From the NCBI GenBank assembly GCA_031296105.1, contig JARLGJ010000052.1, positions 1-57,208 on the forward strand: a DNA stretch of 57,208 nucleotides. The letters are read 5' to 3'. The position numbers were made by a program, and so were the translations under genes. The notes beneath the pieces were generated by a model that had not been told where the DNA came from, did not search any database, and was given only the letters and a program-made list of their open reading frames with translations. The stretch comes from Acidobacteriota bacterium (GTDB lineage Bacteria > Acidobacteriota > Terriglobia > Terriglobales > Acidobacteriaceae). Below, in pieces: positions 42,854 through 50,286 of this stretch (within the stretch, counting starts at the first letter, position 1; each line of letters starts with the position of its first letter).

Positions 42854-43078
42854 TTGGCCAATAACTTTCCTGGATTGCCCTTGAACGCCCTTCTTCATTC
42901 CGTATTAGTCATGCAGTTTGCCACCGTCGCCCATATCTGGGCAGCGGGAGCAGTTTCTGGCCTTTCCGGGCGCGAGGTGCTCATCGTCCCCGAGCCTGCC
43001 AACATCGCTCTCATCGGCTCCGGCCTGCTGGCCATCGGCACGGTCCTCAAACGGCGCAACAAACGTCCCCGCAGTTAA
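42854..43078 (+). CDS. Very short PEP-CTERM protein
   Basis: A 74-residue protein (TTG 42854) or 55 residues if it starts at ATG 42911. The C-terminal part is a textbook PEP-CTERM signal: IVPEPANIALIGSG, a single hydrophobic helix, and basic KRRNKRPR. Only about 45 residues remain before the motif, of which half are hydrophobic (LLHSVLVMQFATVAHIWAAG) and can serve as a signal peptide. After both signals are cut, only about 15 residues of mature protein would be left. AAGG at 42841-42844 could serve the TTG start. It directly follows the exosortase and EpsI genes and a 20-bp palindrome. It could be a remnant or a minimal model substrate. Confidence 0.68.
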   Translation: MANNFPGLPLNALLHSVLVMQFATVAHIWAAGAVSGLSGREVLIVPEPANIALIGSGLLAIGTVLKRRNKRPRS

Positions 43079-43292
43079 AAAACATCGTCAATAAATAGAA
43101 TGGCTTAGAGGTGAGAGCGAAATCACTTCTTACAGTATCCCCGTACCCCTGTCGCGGCATTATTTCCACCGGTAGCACCTGGCTTGCCAGTCGTATTAAC
43201 TGTCTTGGTAACCGAGTACTTAGGTACCTTTGGTTTAGCAAATTTCCAAAAGTTACTTAGGTAATTTGAGGTCACCCTCGAAGTATCCGATT
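43079..43292. other. AT-rich spacer before the CAP-domain gene
   Basis: No family is recognised. Base composition is clearly lower in G+C than in the flanking genes. TAGGTACC (43222-43229) is close to the half-site of the palindrome at 42821. The minus strand holds a 50-codon open frame (43123-43275, GTG start) whose product would be Lys/Pro-rich then Gly-rich (TTGKPGATGGNNAATG); there is no good ribosome site, so I do not call it a gene. Confidence 0.4.
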
Positions 43293-44186
43293 ATGCGGAT
43301 AGCGCGAGGTTACCTGATGTTACTGACTGCCGCATTGTTGCTTGGACTCTTGGCCGCCGATCCCAATGCTGGGATGCCGGACACGACCTCCTCGCGCGGC
43401 ATGATGGTGGTGACTCCCGCAACCTTGCACGATCAGCGCGACCCGCATACAGTTTTGCTCGGACTCATCAATCAGCAGCGTCAGGTTGCCGGACTCAAGC
43501 CCCTGGTTTGGGATGCGCGTCTGGCGCAGGCGGCTCACGATCACGCCGAAGTGATGTCGCAGGAAGGCCGCCTCTCGCACCAGTTCGAGGGGGAGCCGGC
43601 GCTGCTCGACCGCCTTACGCGCCGTGCGGTCCGCCTGGATTCGGCGAGCGAGAACGTGGTCTATGACGTGACGCCCGAGGGCGCGCACGAAGCCTTTGAG
43701 AACTCCACTCCGCACCGCAACAACATGATGAATGCCGCCTACGATAGCGTGGGCATCGCGGTGGTCAATCGCGACGGAATTCTCTACGTGGTGGAAGATT
43801 TCGCCCATCGCCTTTTTGAGCAGGACGACCAGGCCGCCGCCGAGCGCATTGCCAGCGGCTTCGAGGATGCCCGCCGCCAGTTTGGCCTGCCCGCCCTGGA
43901 GCGCGTCAACAACCAGCGCATGGAGTCCATGGTGGAGCAGATGGTCGAGCGCGAGTCGCCCGACAGCCACCTGCCGCTTTCGCTGCCCGGTGCCCGGCTG
44001 GCTGCCGCTTACGCCACGCTCTCTCCCGCGGAGATTCCCGCCAGCATCGCCCGCCTCGCTGCCCTGCGCGGTACCGGAGCCTATAGCGTGGCGGTGCAGT
44101 TTGCCCGCACGCCGCGTTATCCCTCGGGGCTTTTCTGGGTCAGCATCGTGGTCTACGATGGTAATGTTTCCTACGCCCGCCGGTAA
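43293..44186 (+). CDS. Exported CAP-domain (SCP/PR1-like) protein
   Basis: A 297-residue protein. The signal peptide (YLMLLTAALLLGLLAADP) is followed by a CAP domain over about 50-175: LINQQRQVAGLKPLVWD, AHDHAEVMSQEGRLSH with His84 and Glu86, ASENVVYD with Glu120, and STPHRNNMMNAAY with His141. These four residues match the CAP cavity site. The C-terminal half (about 180-297) has no recognisable domain. ATG 43293 gives a proper signal peptide; the TTG at 43266 is less likely. Bacterial CAP proteins are exported and often linked to envelope or polymer; activity is unknown. It lies between PEP-CTERM and FemAB genes. Confidence 0.83.
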   Translation: MRIARGYLMLLTAALLLGLLAADPNAGMPDTTSSRGMMVVTPATLHDQRDPHTVLLGLINQQRQVAGLKPLVWDARLAQAAHDHAEVMSQEGRLSHQFEGEPALLDRLTRRAVRLDSASENVVYDVTPEGAHEAFENSTPHRNNMMNAAYDSVGIAVVNRDGILYVVEDFAHRLFEQDDQAAAERIASGFEDARRQFGLPALERVNNQRMESMVEQMVERESPDSHLPLSLPGARLAAAYATLSPAEIPASIARLAALRGTGAYSVAVQFARTPRYPSGLFWVSIVVYDGNVSYARR

Positions 44187-44302
44187 CAAAACTTCCCACG
44201 TTGGTCCTAATTTCCATTCCGCAACCAGCCGTTAAACGGAGATAATAGCCGCAGCATGCGTCCCTGCGCCGGACGCTTGCTCACAATAAAGAGAGAGACT
44301 TC

Positions 44303-45319
44303 GTGCCACTTCATCTCGAACCGCTCAGCGCCGGACAGATTGCCCAATGGGATGCCATCGTTGCCGGCTTCCCGCAGCGCACGGTCTTCCATCGCCAGGC
44401 CTGGTTCGAGTGCCTGGTTGAGTCGCAGAAAGCCGAGTGGCGTTACTGGGCGGTCACCGATCACGGGCGGACGGTTGGATATTTTGCCGGCGGCATCATC
44501 AGCCGCGGACCCTTCCGCATTCTCGGCAGCCCCTTGCGCAGTTGGCGCACCAACCACATTGGCCCTTTGTTGGAAGAAGGCGTGAATAAAGAGGACTTTG
44601 TCCGCGCCCTGGACGAGCTGGCCGTGCAAGAGAAGCTCGACCTCCTCGAGATCGAGTATCCCGATATGCCACACGCTGCCTACGAGGCCGCCGGTTTTGC
44701 CTGCCATCAGACGTGGACCGATCAGTTGCCGCTCACAACCGATTTCAAATCCATGTTGCGGCGTTGCACCCGCGGCCGGCGCTACGGCATCCGTCACGCG
44801 GAGGGCTTTGGCCTGGAGGTTGTCGAATGTCCCCAGGCTGGCACCCTGGTGCATGAGCAGCTCACGCGCACTCTGGCCGCCAAGGGCGCGCGCTGCCCGT
44901 TTCCGGCATCGTTCTCCGAGTCCATCGTCCGCCGCTTGCAGCCGCAGGGGCTGGTGCATACCTTGGGTGTGCAGTCGCCGGAAGGCCGCATGATGGCCGC
45001 CGGACTTTTCCCGCATGACAACGGCGTCATCTATCTGTGGGAGTGCTCCAGTGAAATGCGCGGACGCCACCGCCATCCCAACGACCTGCTGCACTGGGGG
45101 CTGATTCGCCGCGCCGCGGAAGAAGGCTTCCGCGTCTATGACATGAGCGGCTACGGGCGCTTCAACCGCCTGTTTGGAACCACCCTGGTTTCCGTGCATC
45201 GCTGGAACAAGTGCTACTCGGTCACGGCGCGCCTGGCCCGCCAGGCATACGAGGCCATGGTGCGCATCAATCGCCGCAGCCCCTTGGCCAGCCGCCTGCT
45301 GCACCCCATGCTCAGCTAA
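44303..45319 (+). CDS. FemAB-like/GNAT acyltransferase, XrtA-associated type
   Basis: A 338-residue cytoplasmic protein with two GNAT-like halves. It opens with a pattern typical of the PEP-CTERM-linked FemAB proteins: WDAIVAGFPQRTVFHRQAWFECL. The second half has GRHRHPNDLLHWGLIRRAAEEG and YDMSGYGRFNRLFGTTLV, the acyl-CoA or aminoacyl-tRNA site region in this superfamily. It could add an amino acid or acyl group to the exopolysaccharide. GTG 44303 is preceded by GAGAGA. It is the last gene of the exopolysaccharide locus, 116 bases after the CAP gene, and ends at a hairpin shared with the convergent regulator. Confidence 0.86.
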   Translation: MPLHLEPLSAGQIAQWDAIVAGFPQRTVFHRQAWFECLVESQKAEWRYWAVTDHGRTVGYFAGGIISRGPFRILGSPLRSWRTNHIGPLLEEGVNKEDFVRALDELAVQEKLDLLEIEYPDMPHAAYEAAGFACHQTWTDQLPLTTDFKSMLRRCTRGRRYGIRHAEGFGLEVVECPQAGTLVHEQLTRTLAAKGARCPFPASFSESIVRRLQPQGLVHTLGVQSPEGRMMAAGLFPHDNGVIYLWECSSEMRGRHRHPNDLLHWGLIRRAAEEGFRVYDMSGYGRFNRLFGTTLVSVHRWNKCYSVTARLARQAYEAMVRINRRSPLASRLLHPMLS

Positions 45320-45344
45320 TCATTTTGCCGGATAAAACGAATAA

Positions 45345-45368
45345 AGCGCGGACAGAGAGTGCCGCGCT
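45345..45368. terminator. Hairpin between convergent genes
   Basis: AGCGCGG (45345-45351), loop of 10, CCGCGCT (45362-45368). It lies between the FemAB-like gene and the last codon of the minus-strand regulator. No long T-run is present, so efficiency is uncertain. Confidence 0.5.
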
Positions 45369-45778
45369 CATTGCCGCGCAATCATGACTTCCGTGGACTT
45401 GATCAGCGCGACGGCCACGTCGCCGGGGCGTAGCCCAAGGTCCTCCACCGCTTCCGCCGTAATGATCGCCGAAATCGTCTGCTCTCCCACTGACAGAACA
45501 ACCTTGGCCATGAAGCCTTGAATCGTCACTTCCACGACCCGCCCCATCAACTGATTGCGTCCGCTGATGAGGCGCAGCGCGGTGTTCTTCTTTTCTCCGG
45601 CCTGGCGAGGCAAAAAGGAATCGAGTTCCGAGAGCGGAATCCGATGGTGTCCGCCGGGAGTTTTCATTGTTTTGATCTTCCCGGTCAGTATCCAGTGTTT
45701 TGCCGTGGGGTAGCTGATGCCGAGCATTTCTGCGGCTTTGCGCGGAGTTAAGTAGGTAGTCTTGGAAGATACGTTCAT
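45368..45778 (-). CDS. Helix-turn-helix plus TOBE (Mop-like) regulator, probably molybdate-responsive
   Basis: A 136-residue protein with two domains. Residues 8-58 form an excisionase/MerR-like winged helix (YLTPRKAAEMLGISYPTAK, then PGGHHRIPLSELDSFL). Residues 70-135 form a TOBE/Mop domain (NQLMGRVVEVTIQGFMAKV, EAVEDLGLRPGDVAVALIKS), the fold that binds molybdate or tungstate in ModE and Mop. It is divergent from mosB-mosA, 643 bases away, so control of molybdenum storage is a good inference. It is smaller than ModE, which has a different winged helix and two TOBE units. ATG 45778 fits the HTH start. Confidence 0.85.
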   Translation of the reverse strand: MNVSSKTTYLTPRKAAEMLGISYPTAKHWILTGKIKTMKTPGGHHRIPLSELDSFLPRQAGEKKNTALRLISGRNQLMGRVVEVTIQGFMAKVVLSVGEQTISAIITAEAVEDLGLRPGDVAVALIKSTEVMIARQ

Positions 45779-45870
45779 GGGAAATATCTGCTCATCTCAA
45801 AATGGCAGGAAACTCCTGCGAAGTCTGCCGAATTTAGGGGACAACTGAAAACTCTGATGCGTAAGGGTTT

Positions 45871-46012
45871 TGTCAGGGCATGGCTTTAGCCATGCCGCAA
45901 AGCACCTGAAAGTGTGCCCAGGCTTTAGCTCCCGAGGGAATCACACCCTCAGCGGCTGAAGCCGCGGTGTCTCGCGTTGACTGTATGGCACGACTAAAGT
46001 CGTGCCCTGACT
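45871..46012. repeat. Structured intergenic repeat, copy A
   Basis: Begins TGTCAGGGC and ends GCCCTGAC. The first hairpin is GGCATGGC-TTTA-GCCATGCC (with TTTA in the loop) and the last GGCACGAC-TAAA-GTCGTGCC; in the middle are CTTTAG and GGCTGAAGCC hairpin segments. The same order occurs at 50718-50878 (copy B), and shorter at 52501-52584 (copy C). Flanks are also shared: ACTCTG lies 14 bases before the start, and TTCCCATC follows the end. Confidence 0.82.
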
Positions 46013-46421
46013 ATAGAATTCCCATCTCGCGTTTTTCAGCGACCGGTTCGTGACGGAGTCGTAAAAGGCAGTCCGCAAATCATCCCGCGCACACACCGAT
46101 TCTACTCTTGCCCTGGCACAGAATGACCTACGTCTCACGACAATTTCCTATGATACGCAGGCGCAAAGATGAGCGGTTCAATACGGATTGTTGAAACTGG
46201 CTACAGGCCGGCGCGCTGCCGCCGCCGTCGCATTCCGCAAATAAAACGTATTAGTGCGAATCGGAACGCTTTGCGCTGCGCAGTGTGAACGAAATCATCC
46301 GTTTCGCGACACGCCTCCACATCTCTGTTACGCTCTGGGCCATGCAGGTGAGAGAACCAGAAACGCAGGCTCTTTCCGCGGGGGCCCAGTCGCAGATGAA
46401 ATCTAAAAGTAAGGAGTCGCC
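46013..46421. promoter_or_regulatory. Control region upstream of mosB with a candidate structured leader
   Basis: No protein-like frame is seen between the repeat and mosB. CTGGGCC (46335-46341) and GGCCCAG (46383-46389) can pair and enclose 41 bases that contain further short complementary segments, about 35 bases before the mosB ribosome site AAGGAG. This could be a leader RNA, or the TOBE regulator could bind elsewhere in the region; I found no clear Moco-riboswitch or ModE-box match. Confidence 0.35.
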
Positions 46422-47234
46422 ATGGGTAATTCGATGATGGAATTTGAGGAGCTTTTGAAGCAGAAGCACTTGACCGATGAAGAGCTTCTGCAGGTGGCCG
46501 AGGGGGCGCAGGACTACCGCATTCTCCCCGATGTCACGGTCATTAAGGTCGGTGGCCAGAGCATGATGGACCGCGGCCGTTCCGCCGTTTATCCGCTGGT
46601 GGAAGAGATCGTTTCCGCCCGCAAGAATCACAAGATGCTCATTGGCACCGGCGCGGGAACCCGCGCGCGGCATCTTTACTCGATTGCCGCTGGCCTGAAC
46701 CTGCCCACCGGCGTGTTGACCCAGTTGGGTTCCTCGGTGGCCGACCAGAATGCATCCATGCTGGGTCAGCTTCTTGCCAAGTACGGCATCTCGTCGGTGG
46801 ACGGGGCCGCGCTTTCCACCGTGCCGCTGTATCTGGCCGAGGTGAACGCCGTGGTCTTCAGCGGCATGCCTCCTTATGGACTCTGGATACGCCCGGCGGT
46901 GGAGAACGTGATACCTCCCTATCGCACCGATGCCGGATGCTTCCTGGTGGCCGAGCAGTTCGGATGCAAGGCAATGATTTACGTGAAGGACGAGGACGGT
47001 CTGTACACGGCCAATCCCAAGACCTCACCCAATGCGACATTCATTCCCAAGATTTCGGTGGACGAGATGAAGGCGAAGGGCCTGCAGGATTCGATCGTCG
47101 AATTCCCGGTGCTCGACCTGCTCAAGAGTTCCCGTCACATCCATCAGATTCAAATCGTGAACGGTCTTGTTTCCGGCAACCTGACGCGCGCGCTCGCCGG
47201 TGAGCACGTCGGCACCATCATCACCGCAGAGTAA
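46422..47234 (+). CDS. mosB: Molybdenum storage protein subunit beta
   Basis: A 270-residue member of the amino acid kinase fold, strongly like the beta subunit of the Azotobacter vinelandii molybdenum/tungsten storage protein, which has the same length. Recognisable identical blocks: [15 protein letters not shown] (33-47), [18 protein letters not shown] (75-92), [53 protein letters not shown] and [12 protein letters not shown] at the end. The alpha-beta complex uses ATP to pack many molybdate or tungstate ions as polyoxometalate clusters inside a closed cage in the cytoplasm. AAGGAG precedes ATG 46422. mosA follows 10 bases later. Confidence 0.96.
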   Translation: MGNSMMEFEELLKQKHLTDEELLQVAEGAQDYRILPDVTVIKVGGQSMMDRGRSAVYPLVEEIVSARKNHKMLIGTGAGTRARHLYSIAAGLNLPTGVLTQLGSSVADQNASMLGQLLAKYGISSVDGAALSTVPLYLAEVNAVVFSGMPPYGLWIRPAVENVIPPYRTDAGCFLVAEQFGCKAMIYVKDEDGLYTANPKTSPNATFIPKISVDEMKAKGLQDSIVEFPVLDLLKSSRHIHQIQIVNGLVSGNLTRALAGEHVGTIITAE

Positions 47235-47244
47235 GGAGAGAATC

Positions 47245-48078
47245 ATGGCAAACACACCCGGCATTAAGCACATCAACTCCGCACTTGCGCGTCAGACCCT
47301 TCTGGACCATTCCACCACCGATCCGGTGGCCGGCGTGCGCCCCATCCAACTGCTGCCGTGGCTGAAGGTCATCAAGATCGGCGGGCGCATTATGGATCGC
47401 GGCAAGGACGCGATTCTGCCCCTGGTGGACGAGCTGCGCAAGCTCCTCCCCGAGTACCGCATGTTGATTCTCACCGGCGCTGGAATTCGCGCCCGCCACG
47501 TCTTCGCCGTTGGACTGGATCTGGGCCTTCCGGTTGGATCGCTGGCTCCTCTGGCGGCCAGCGAGGCCGGGCAGAACGGCCACATCCTCGCCGAGCTGCT
47601 GGCCCAGGATTTTGTCGCCTACGTCGATAAGCCCACCATCACCACGCAACTGGGAATTCACCTGGCCAATTCGCGCGTCGGCGCCGTCATCGGCAGCGCC
47701 TATCCGCCCTATCACCATCACGAATTTCCCAACCAGCGCATTCCCATGCACCGCTCCGACACCGGCGCCTTCCTTTTGGCGGATGCCGTCGGGGCCTCCA
47801 GCCTCGTCATCGTGGAGGACGTGGACGGCGTGTACGATGTCGATCCCAACGGTCCCGAGGGAAAGTCAGCGAAGCTGATCTCCGAGGCCAGCTACACCGA
47901 GCTGGCAAAGCAGAAAGGGACGTTGCCCTTCGACCGCATGCTGCTGGAGGTGATGGCTAACGCACGGCACATCTCCAGCGTGCAGGTGGTCAACGGACTC
48001 ATCCCCGGAAGGATTACCGCCGCCATGCGCGGACAGCACGTCGGCACGGTCATTCACACGGGAGCCCCGGTGAAGTAA
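47245..48078 (+). CDS. mosA: Molybdenum storage protein subunit alpha
   Basis: A 277-residue partner of MosB, like the A. vinelandii alpha subunit. Blocks: [16 protein letters not shown] (32-47), [51 protein letters not shown] (153-167), [16 protein letters not shown] and [15 protein letters not shown]. His139 and His157 line up with the two alpha-subunit histidines reported to hold molybdate clusters, so metal storage should be intact; this alignment is from memory of the family. ATG 47245 has AAGGAG at 47233-47238; the longer frame from 47200 overlaps mosB. A hairpin follows at 48094. Confidence 0.96.
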   Translation: MANTPGIKHINSALARQTLLDHSTTDPVAGVRPIQLLPWLKVIKIGGRIMDRGKDAILPLVDELRKLLPEYRMLILTGAGIRARHVFAVGLDLGLPVGSLAPLAASEAGQNGHILAELLAQDFVAYVDKPTITTQLGIHLANSRVGAVIGSAYPPYHHHEFPNQRIPMHRSDTGAFLLADAVGASSLVIVEDVDGVYDVDPNGPEGKSAKLISEASYTELAKQKGTLPFDRMLLEVMANARHISSVQVVNGLIPGRITAAMRGQHVGTVIHTGAPVK

Positions 48079-48093
48079 ACGACAACAACGCAA

Positions 48094-48118
48094 GGTCCGG
48101 CGAGTTCCTCGCCGGACC
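48094..48118 (+). terminator. Strong hairpin after mosA
   Basis: GGTCCGGCGAG, loop TTC, CTCGCCGGACC: eleven perfect pairs, 15 bases after the mosA stop. No T-run follows, so it may be an attenuating or mRNA-protecting hairpin rather than a full terminator. Confidence 0.6.
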
Positions 48119-48334
48119 CTCCAGCTTCCGGCGTCATCGCTGCAATCTGCGGTGGCGCCTATTTTTTGTGCACAGCGAGAAGGCTCCCGCGCGGCAGAGC
48201 CATCGGCATGAGTTGGACTCAGGAGAAGGAAAAACAGGCGCATCACGCGCCGCAGCCAGTTGGTTTTGGAGGAGCGCACCCCCGAAGGGGCTGACAGAAA
48301 CGAGGAGTAATTCGGCGTAAGTCTTAGAAAATCT
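48119..48334. other. Non-coding stretch between mosA hairpin and tRNA-Lys
   Basis: I see no gene, repeat or clear signal; the frames that cross it are short and shadow-like. Confidence 0.35.
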
Positions 48335-48410
48335 TGGTGAGCGCGCTGGGACTCGAACCCAGGACCCACGCCTTAAAAGGGCGTTGCTCTACCAACTGAG
48401 CTACGCGCCC
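48335..48410 (-). tRNA. tRNA-Lys (anticodon TTT)
   Basis: On the minus strand, the acceptor stem GGGCGCG (5' end at 48410) pairs with CGCGCTC (one G-T), followed by discriminator A and an encoded CCA (to 48335). The D arm is GCTCAGTTGGTAGAGC, the anticodon loop CTTTTAA gives anticodon TTT (Lys), and the T arm is CTGGGTTCGAGTCCCAG. All four arms are intact, length 76 with CCA. Confidence 0.96.
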
Positions 48411-48431
48411 ACACTTCTTCAAGACTACCAT

Positions 48432-48463
48432 AAAAACGGGCCGCTTCAAGGCGGCCCGTTTTG
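48432..48463. terminator. Bidirectional rho-independent terminator
   Basis: AAAAACGGGCCGC, loop TTCAAG, GCGGCCCGTTTT. A-rich and T-rich ends allow use on both strands. It lies 22 bases before the 5' end of tRNA-Lys, so it may shield the tRNA promoter from transcription on either strand. The next 188 bases up to ypdA hold no feature I can name. Confidence 0.8.
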
Positions 48464-48663
48464 CTTCTCCTGTGCAAGATTCCTTTTACACGTCGCGCCG
48501 CTTGGCCCAGCACGCGCGCTTCGCCGGAAGTGGATCGCACCAGTTCCAAAAGAAACACCAGCATGGCGCTTTTGCCGGCGCCGATTTTCTCAGAAAGCCG
48601 CACACGGTGTGCCCCGGCACGCATTCCGCGCTGCCGTTGTAAGATGTTGGGGTGACTCATTCC

Positions 48664-49704
48664 ATGGAAATGTTTGACGTGCTCATCCTCGGCGCCGGGC
48701 CCTCCGGCCTGGCCTGCGCCATTGAGTGTCAGCGCGGCGGACTGCGCGCGGCCGCTCTTGACAAGGGATGCCTCTGCAACTCGATCTACAACTACCCGGC
48801 GAACATGACGTTCTTCACTACGCCGGAGCTGCTTGAAATCGGCGGCATTCCGTTCTCCTGCGCCCAGACCAAGCCCACCCGCATGGAGGCACTGGAGTAC
48901 TACCGCCGCGTGGCCGAACACTTCCGCCTCGACGTGCGGCAGTATCACGCTGTCTCCTCCTGCGAGGGCGCGGACGGCAACTTTGTGGTGCACGCCATGG
49001 ACCGCCTGGGCCGCGCCGTGGACTTTGCCACGCGCAAGCTGGTGATCGCCTCCGGCTACTACGATCTGCCGAACGAGCTTGGCGTGCCCGGTGAGAACCT
49101 GGATAAAGTCACCCACTACTATCGCGAGCCGCATCCTTACTACGACTCCGACGTGCTGGTGGTGGGTGCCAAAAACTCCGCGGCCATTGCCGCCCTCGAG
49201 CTATGGCGGCACGGCGCGCGCGTCACCCTGGTGCATCGCGGCACGGAGGTGGCTTCGAGCGTGAAGTACTGGATCAAGCCCGACCTGGAGAACCGCATCC
49301 GCAACCAGGAGATCGCGGCGTACTTCAAGAGTTCGGTGAAGGAGATTGCGCCCGACAGCGTCCAGATCTCGACGCCCGCGGGCGAGAAGCGCATCAAGAA
49401 CGACTTCGTGCTGGCCATGACCGGCTACCATCCGGACTTCACCTTCCTGCGCGCGCTGGGCATTGAACTGGCGCCCGGCACGGCCAAGCCAAAGGTGAAC
49501 CTGCGCACGTTGGAAAGCAACGTTCCCGGAATTTACCTGGCGGGCGTTGTGCTGGCGGGCTTCAACACCAACGAGATCTTTATCGAGAACGGACGCTTCC
49601 ACGGACGCCAGATTGCGCACGACGTGGCGGAGAAACTGGGCACGGCCATCGCGGAAGTGCCCGAGGTTGCCATTCCCACGGCGAACCTGCGTAACGCCGA
49701 GTAA
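48664..49704 (+). CDS. ypdA: YpdA-family (bacillithiol disulfide reductase-like) flavoprotein
   Basis: A 346-residue FAD and NADPH-dependent oxidoreductase. FAD-binding VLILGAGPSGLACAIE (6-21), family hallmark SIYNYPANMTFF (41-52), second Rossmann VLVVGAKNSAAIAALEL, and FAD C-terminal IYLAGVVLAGFNTNEIFIEN are all present. The firmicute enzymes reduce bacillithiol disulfide and depend on a Cys in the first motif (GGGPCG, Cys14). Here that position is Ser14 (GAGPSG), while Cys18, Cys22, Cys36 and Cys38 (KGCLCNS) are nearby, so the redox mechanism may differ. ATG 48664 is chosen; GTG 48652 is the alternative. There is no other bacillithiol gene in the window. Confidence 0.87.
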   Translation: MEMFDVLILGAGPSGLACAIECQRGGLRAAALDKGCLCNSIYNYPANMTFFTTPELLEIGGIPFSCAQTKPTRMEALEYYRRVAEHFRLDVRQYHAVSSCEGADGNFVVHAMDRLGRAVDFATRKLVIASGYYDLPNELGVPGENLDKVTHYYREPHPYYDSDVLVVGAKNSAAIAALELWRHGARVTLVHRGTEVASSVKYWIKPDLENRIRNQEIAAYFKSSVKEIAPDSVQISTPAGEKRIKNDFVLAMTGYHPDFTFLRALGIELAPGTAKPKVNLRTLESNVPGIYLAGVVLAGFNTNEIFIENGRFHGRQIAHDVAEKLGTAIAEVPEVAIPTANLRNAE

Positions 49705-49751
49705 GCCCGGACGGGGGGACGCCACGAAAAGCCCGCTCGCGCCGGCTGATT

Positions 49752-49771
49752 TTACCCGAAAATCCGGGTAA
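49752..49771. terminator. Short hairpin between convergent genes
   Basis: TTACCCG, loop AAAATC, CGGGTAA, preceded by TT. It lies between ypdA and the convergent cyaY gene, 6 bases after the cyaY stop on the minus strand. Stem is only seven pairs. Confidence 0.5.
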
Positions 49772-49776
49772 GGCGT

Positions 49777-50106
49777 TCAGGCCAGCGCGACAGGGTTGCC
49801 CGTCTGCTCGCCGATGAGGCGGCCCATGAGAGTTAGCAGCGGCTCACCGCTGTGGGTCAGCACGAAATCCGCTGCTGCGCCGCTCCAGTCCAGCTTGAAG
49901 CTGGTGGAAAGCGCCGAAATCCATATCTGGCCCGCGGAAGAATTGGGTGAAATGACGAAGATACCCGGCGGATTGTCAAACTCCAGGTGCAAGGCGCCGC
50001 TGCGTTCTTCGGTTTCAAAGCCGGCGGCTTCTTCCGCCCGGTACAAGGCCTGCGTAAGCCGCTGCATGGCGGCGTCGGCTCGCTGCTGAAATTCCTGGTC
50101 AGTCAT
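49777..50106 (-). CDS. cyaY: Frataxin-like iron donor protein CyaY
   Basis: A 109-residue cytoplasmic protein of the frataxin fold, which binds ferrous iron and modulates iron-sulfur cluster assembly on IscS/IscU. The acidic first helix (MTDQEFQQRADAAMQRL, then YRAEEAAGFETEE) and the beta sheet segments LHLEFDNPPGIFVIS, QIWISALSTSFKLDW and LLTLMGRLIGEQTG match the family length and layout, including the conserved 'QIWIS' strand with Trp. GAGGA lies 5 bases before ATG 50106. Frataxins are typical of proteobacteria and eukaryotes and less usual elsewhere, so presence here is worth noting. No isc genes are nearby. Confidence 0.86.
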   Translation of the reverse strand: MTDQEFQQRADAAMQRLTQALYRAEEAAGFETEERSGALHLEFDNPPGIFVISPNSSAGQIWISALSTSFKLDWSGAAADFVLTHSGEPLLTLMGRLIGEQTGNPVALA

Positions 50107-50230
50107 GCCATCCTCGGGGGACGGGATATTTTCCGTAGGTCCGTCTTACTGGCAAATGATACGCTTGACATCCTGCTGCCGTCTCGCGCCCGTTGGCTGC
50201 GGAAAGTGGTTTTGCGGAAGCGCGGGACGT

Positions 50231-50236
50231 TATAAT
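50231..50236 (+). promoter_or_regulatory. Candidate -10 box
   Basis: A perfect TATAAT, 51 bases before the receiver-protein start. The best -35 (TTGCGG at 50212-50217) is only 13 bases upstream, so it is a weak or activator-dependent promoter if used. Confidence 0.4.
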
Positions 50237-50286
50237 GCGCGTATGGCTGTGCCGTTCCACCAAGACTCGGAGACGAGGTTTCCCTG

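Noticed and set aside
43079..43292. Cyclic di-GMP riboswitch before the CAP gene
   Set aside because: I could not find the conserved GEMM core or its tetraloop receptor pattern.
46335..46421. Moco riboswitch before mosB
   Set aside because: A closing stem exists, but the characteristic inner segments were not recognised; kept only as a generic leader candidate.
48373..49134. 253-codon minus-strand frame over tRNA-Lys and ypdA
   Set aside because: It runs through a tRNA gene and the antisense of a clear flavoprotein.
50165..50170. TTGACA as -35 of the receiver gene
   Set aside because: No -10 box is found 16-18 bases downstream; TATAAT at 50231 is too far away.
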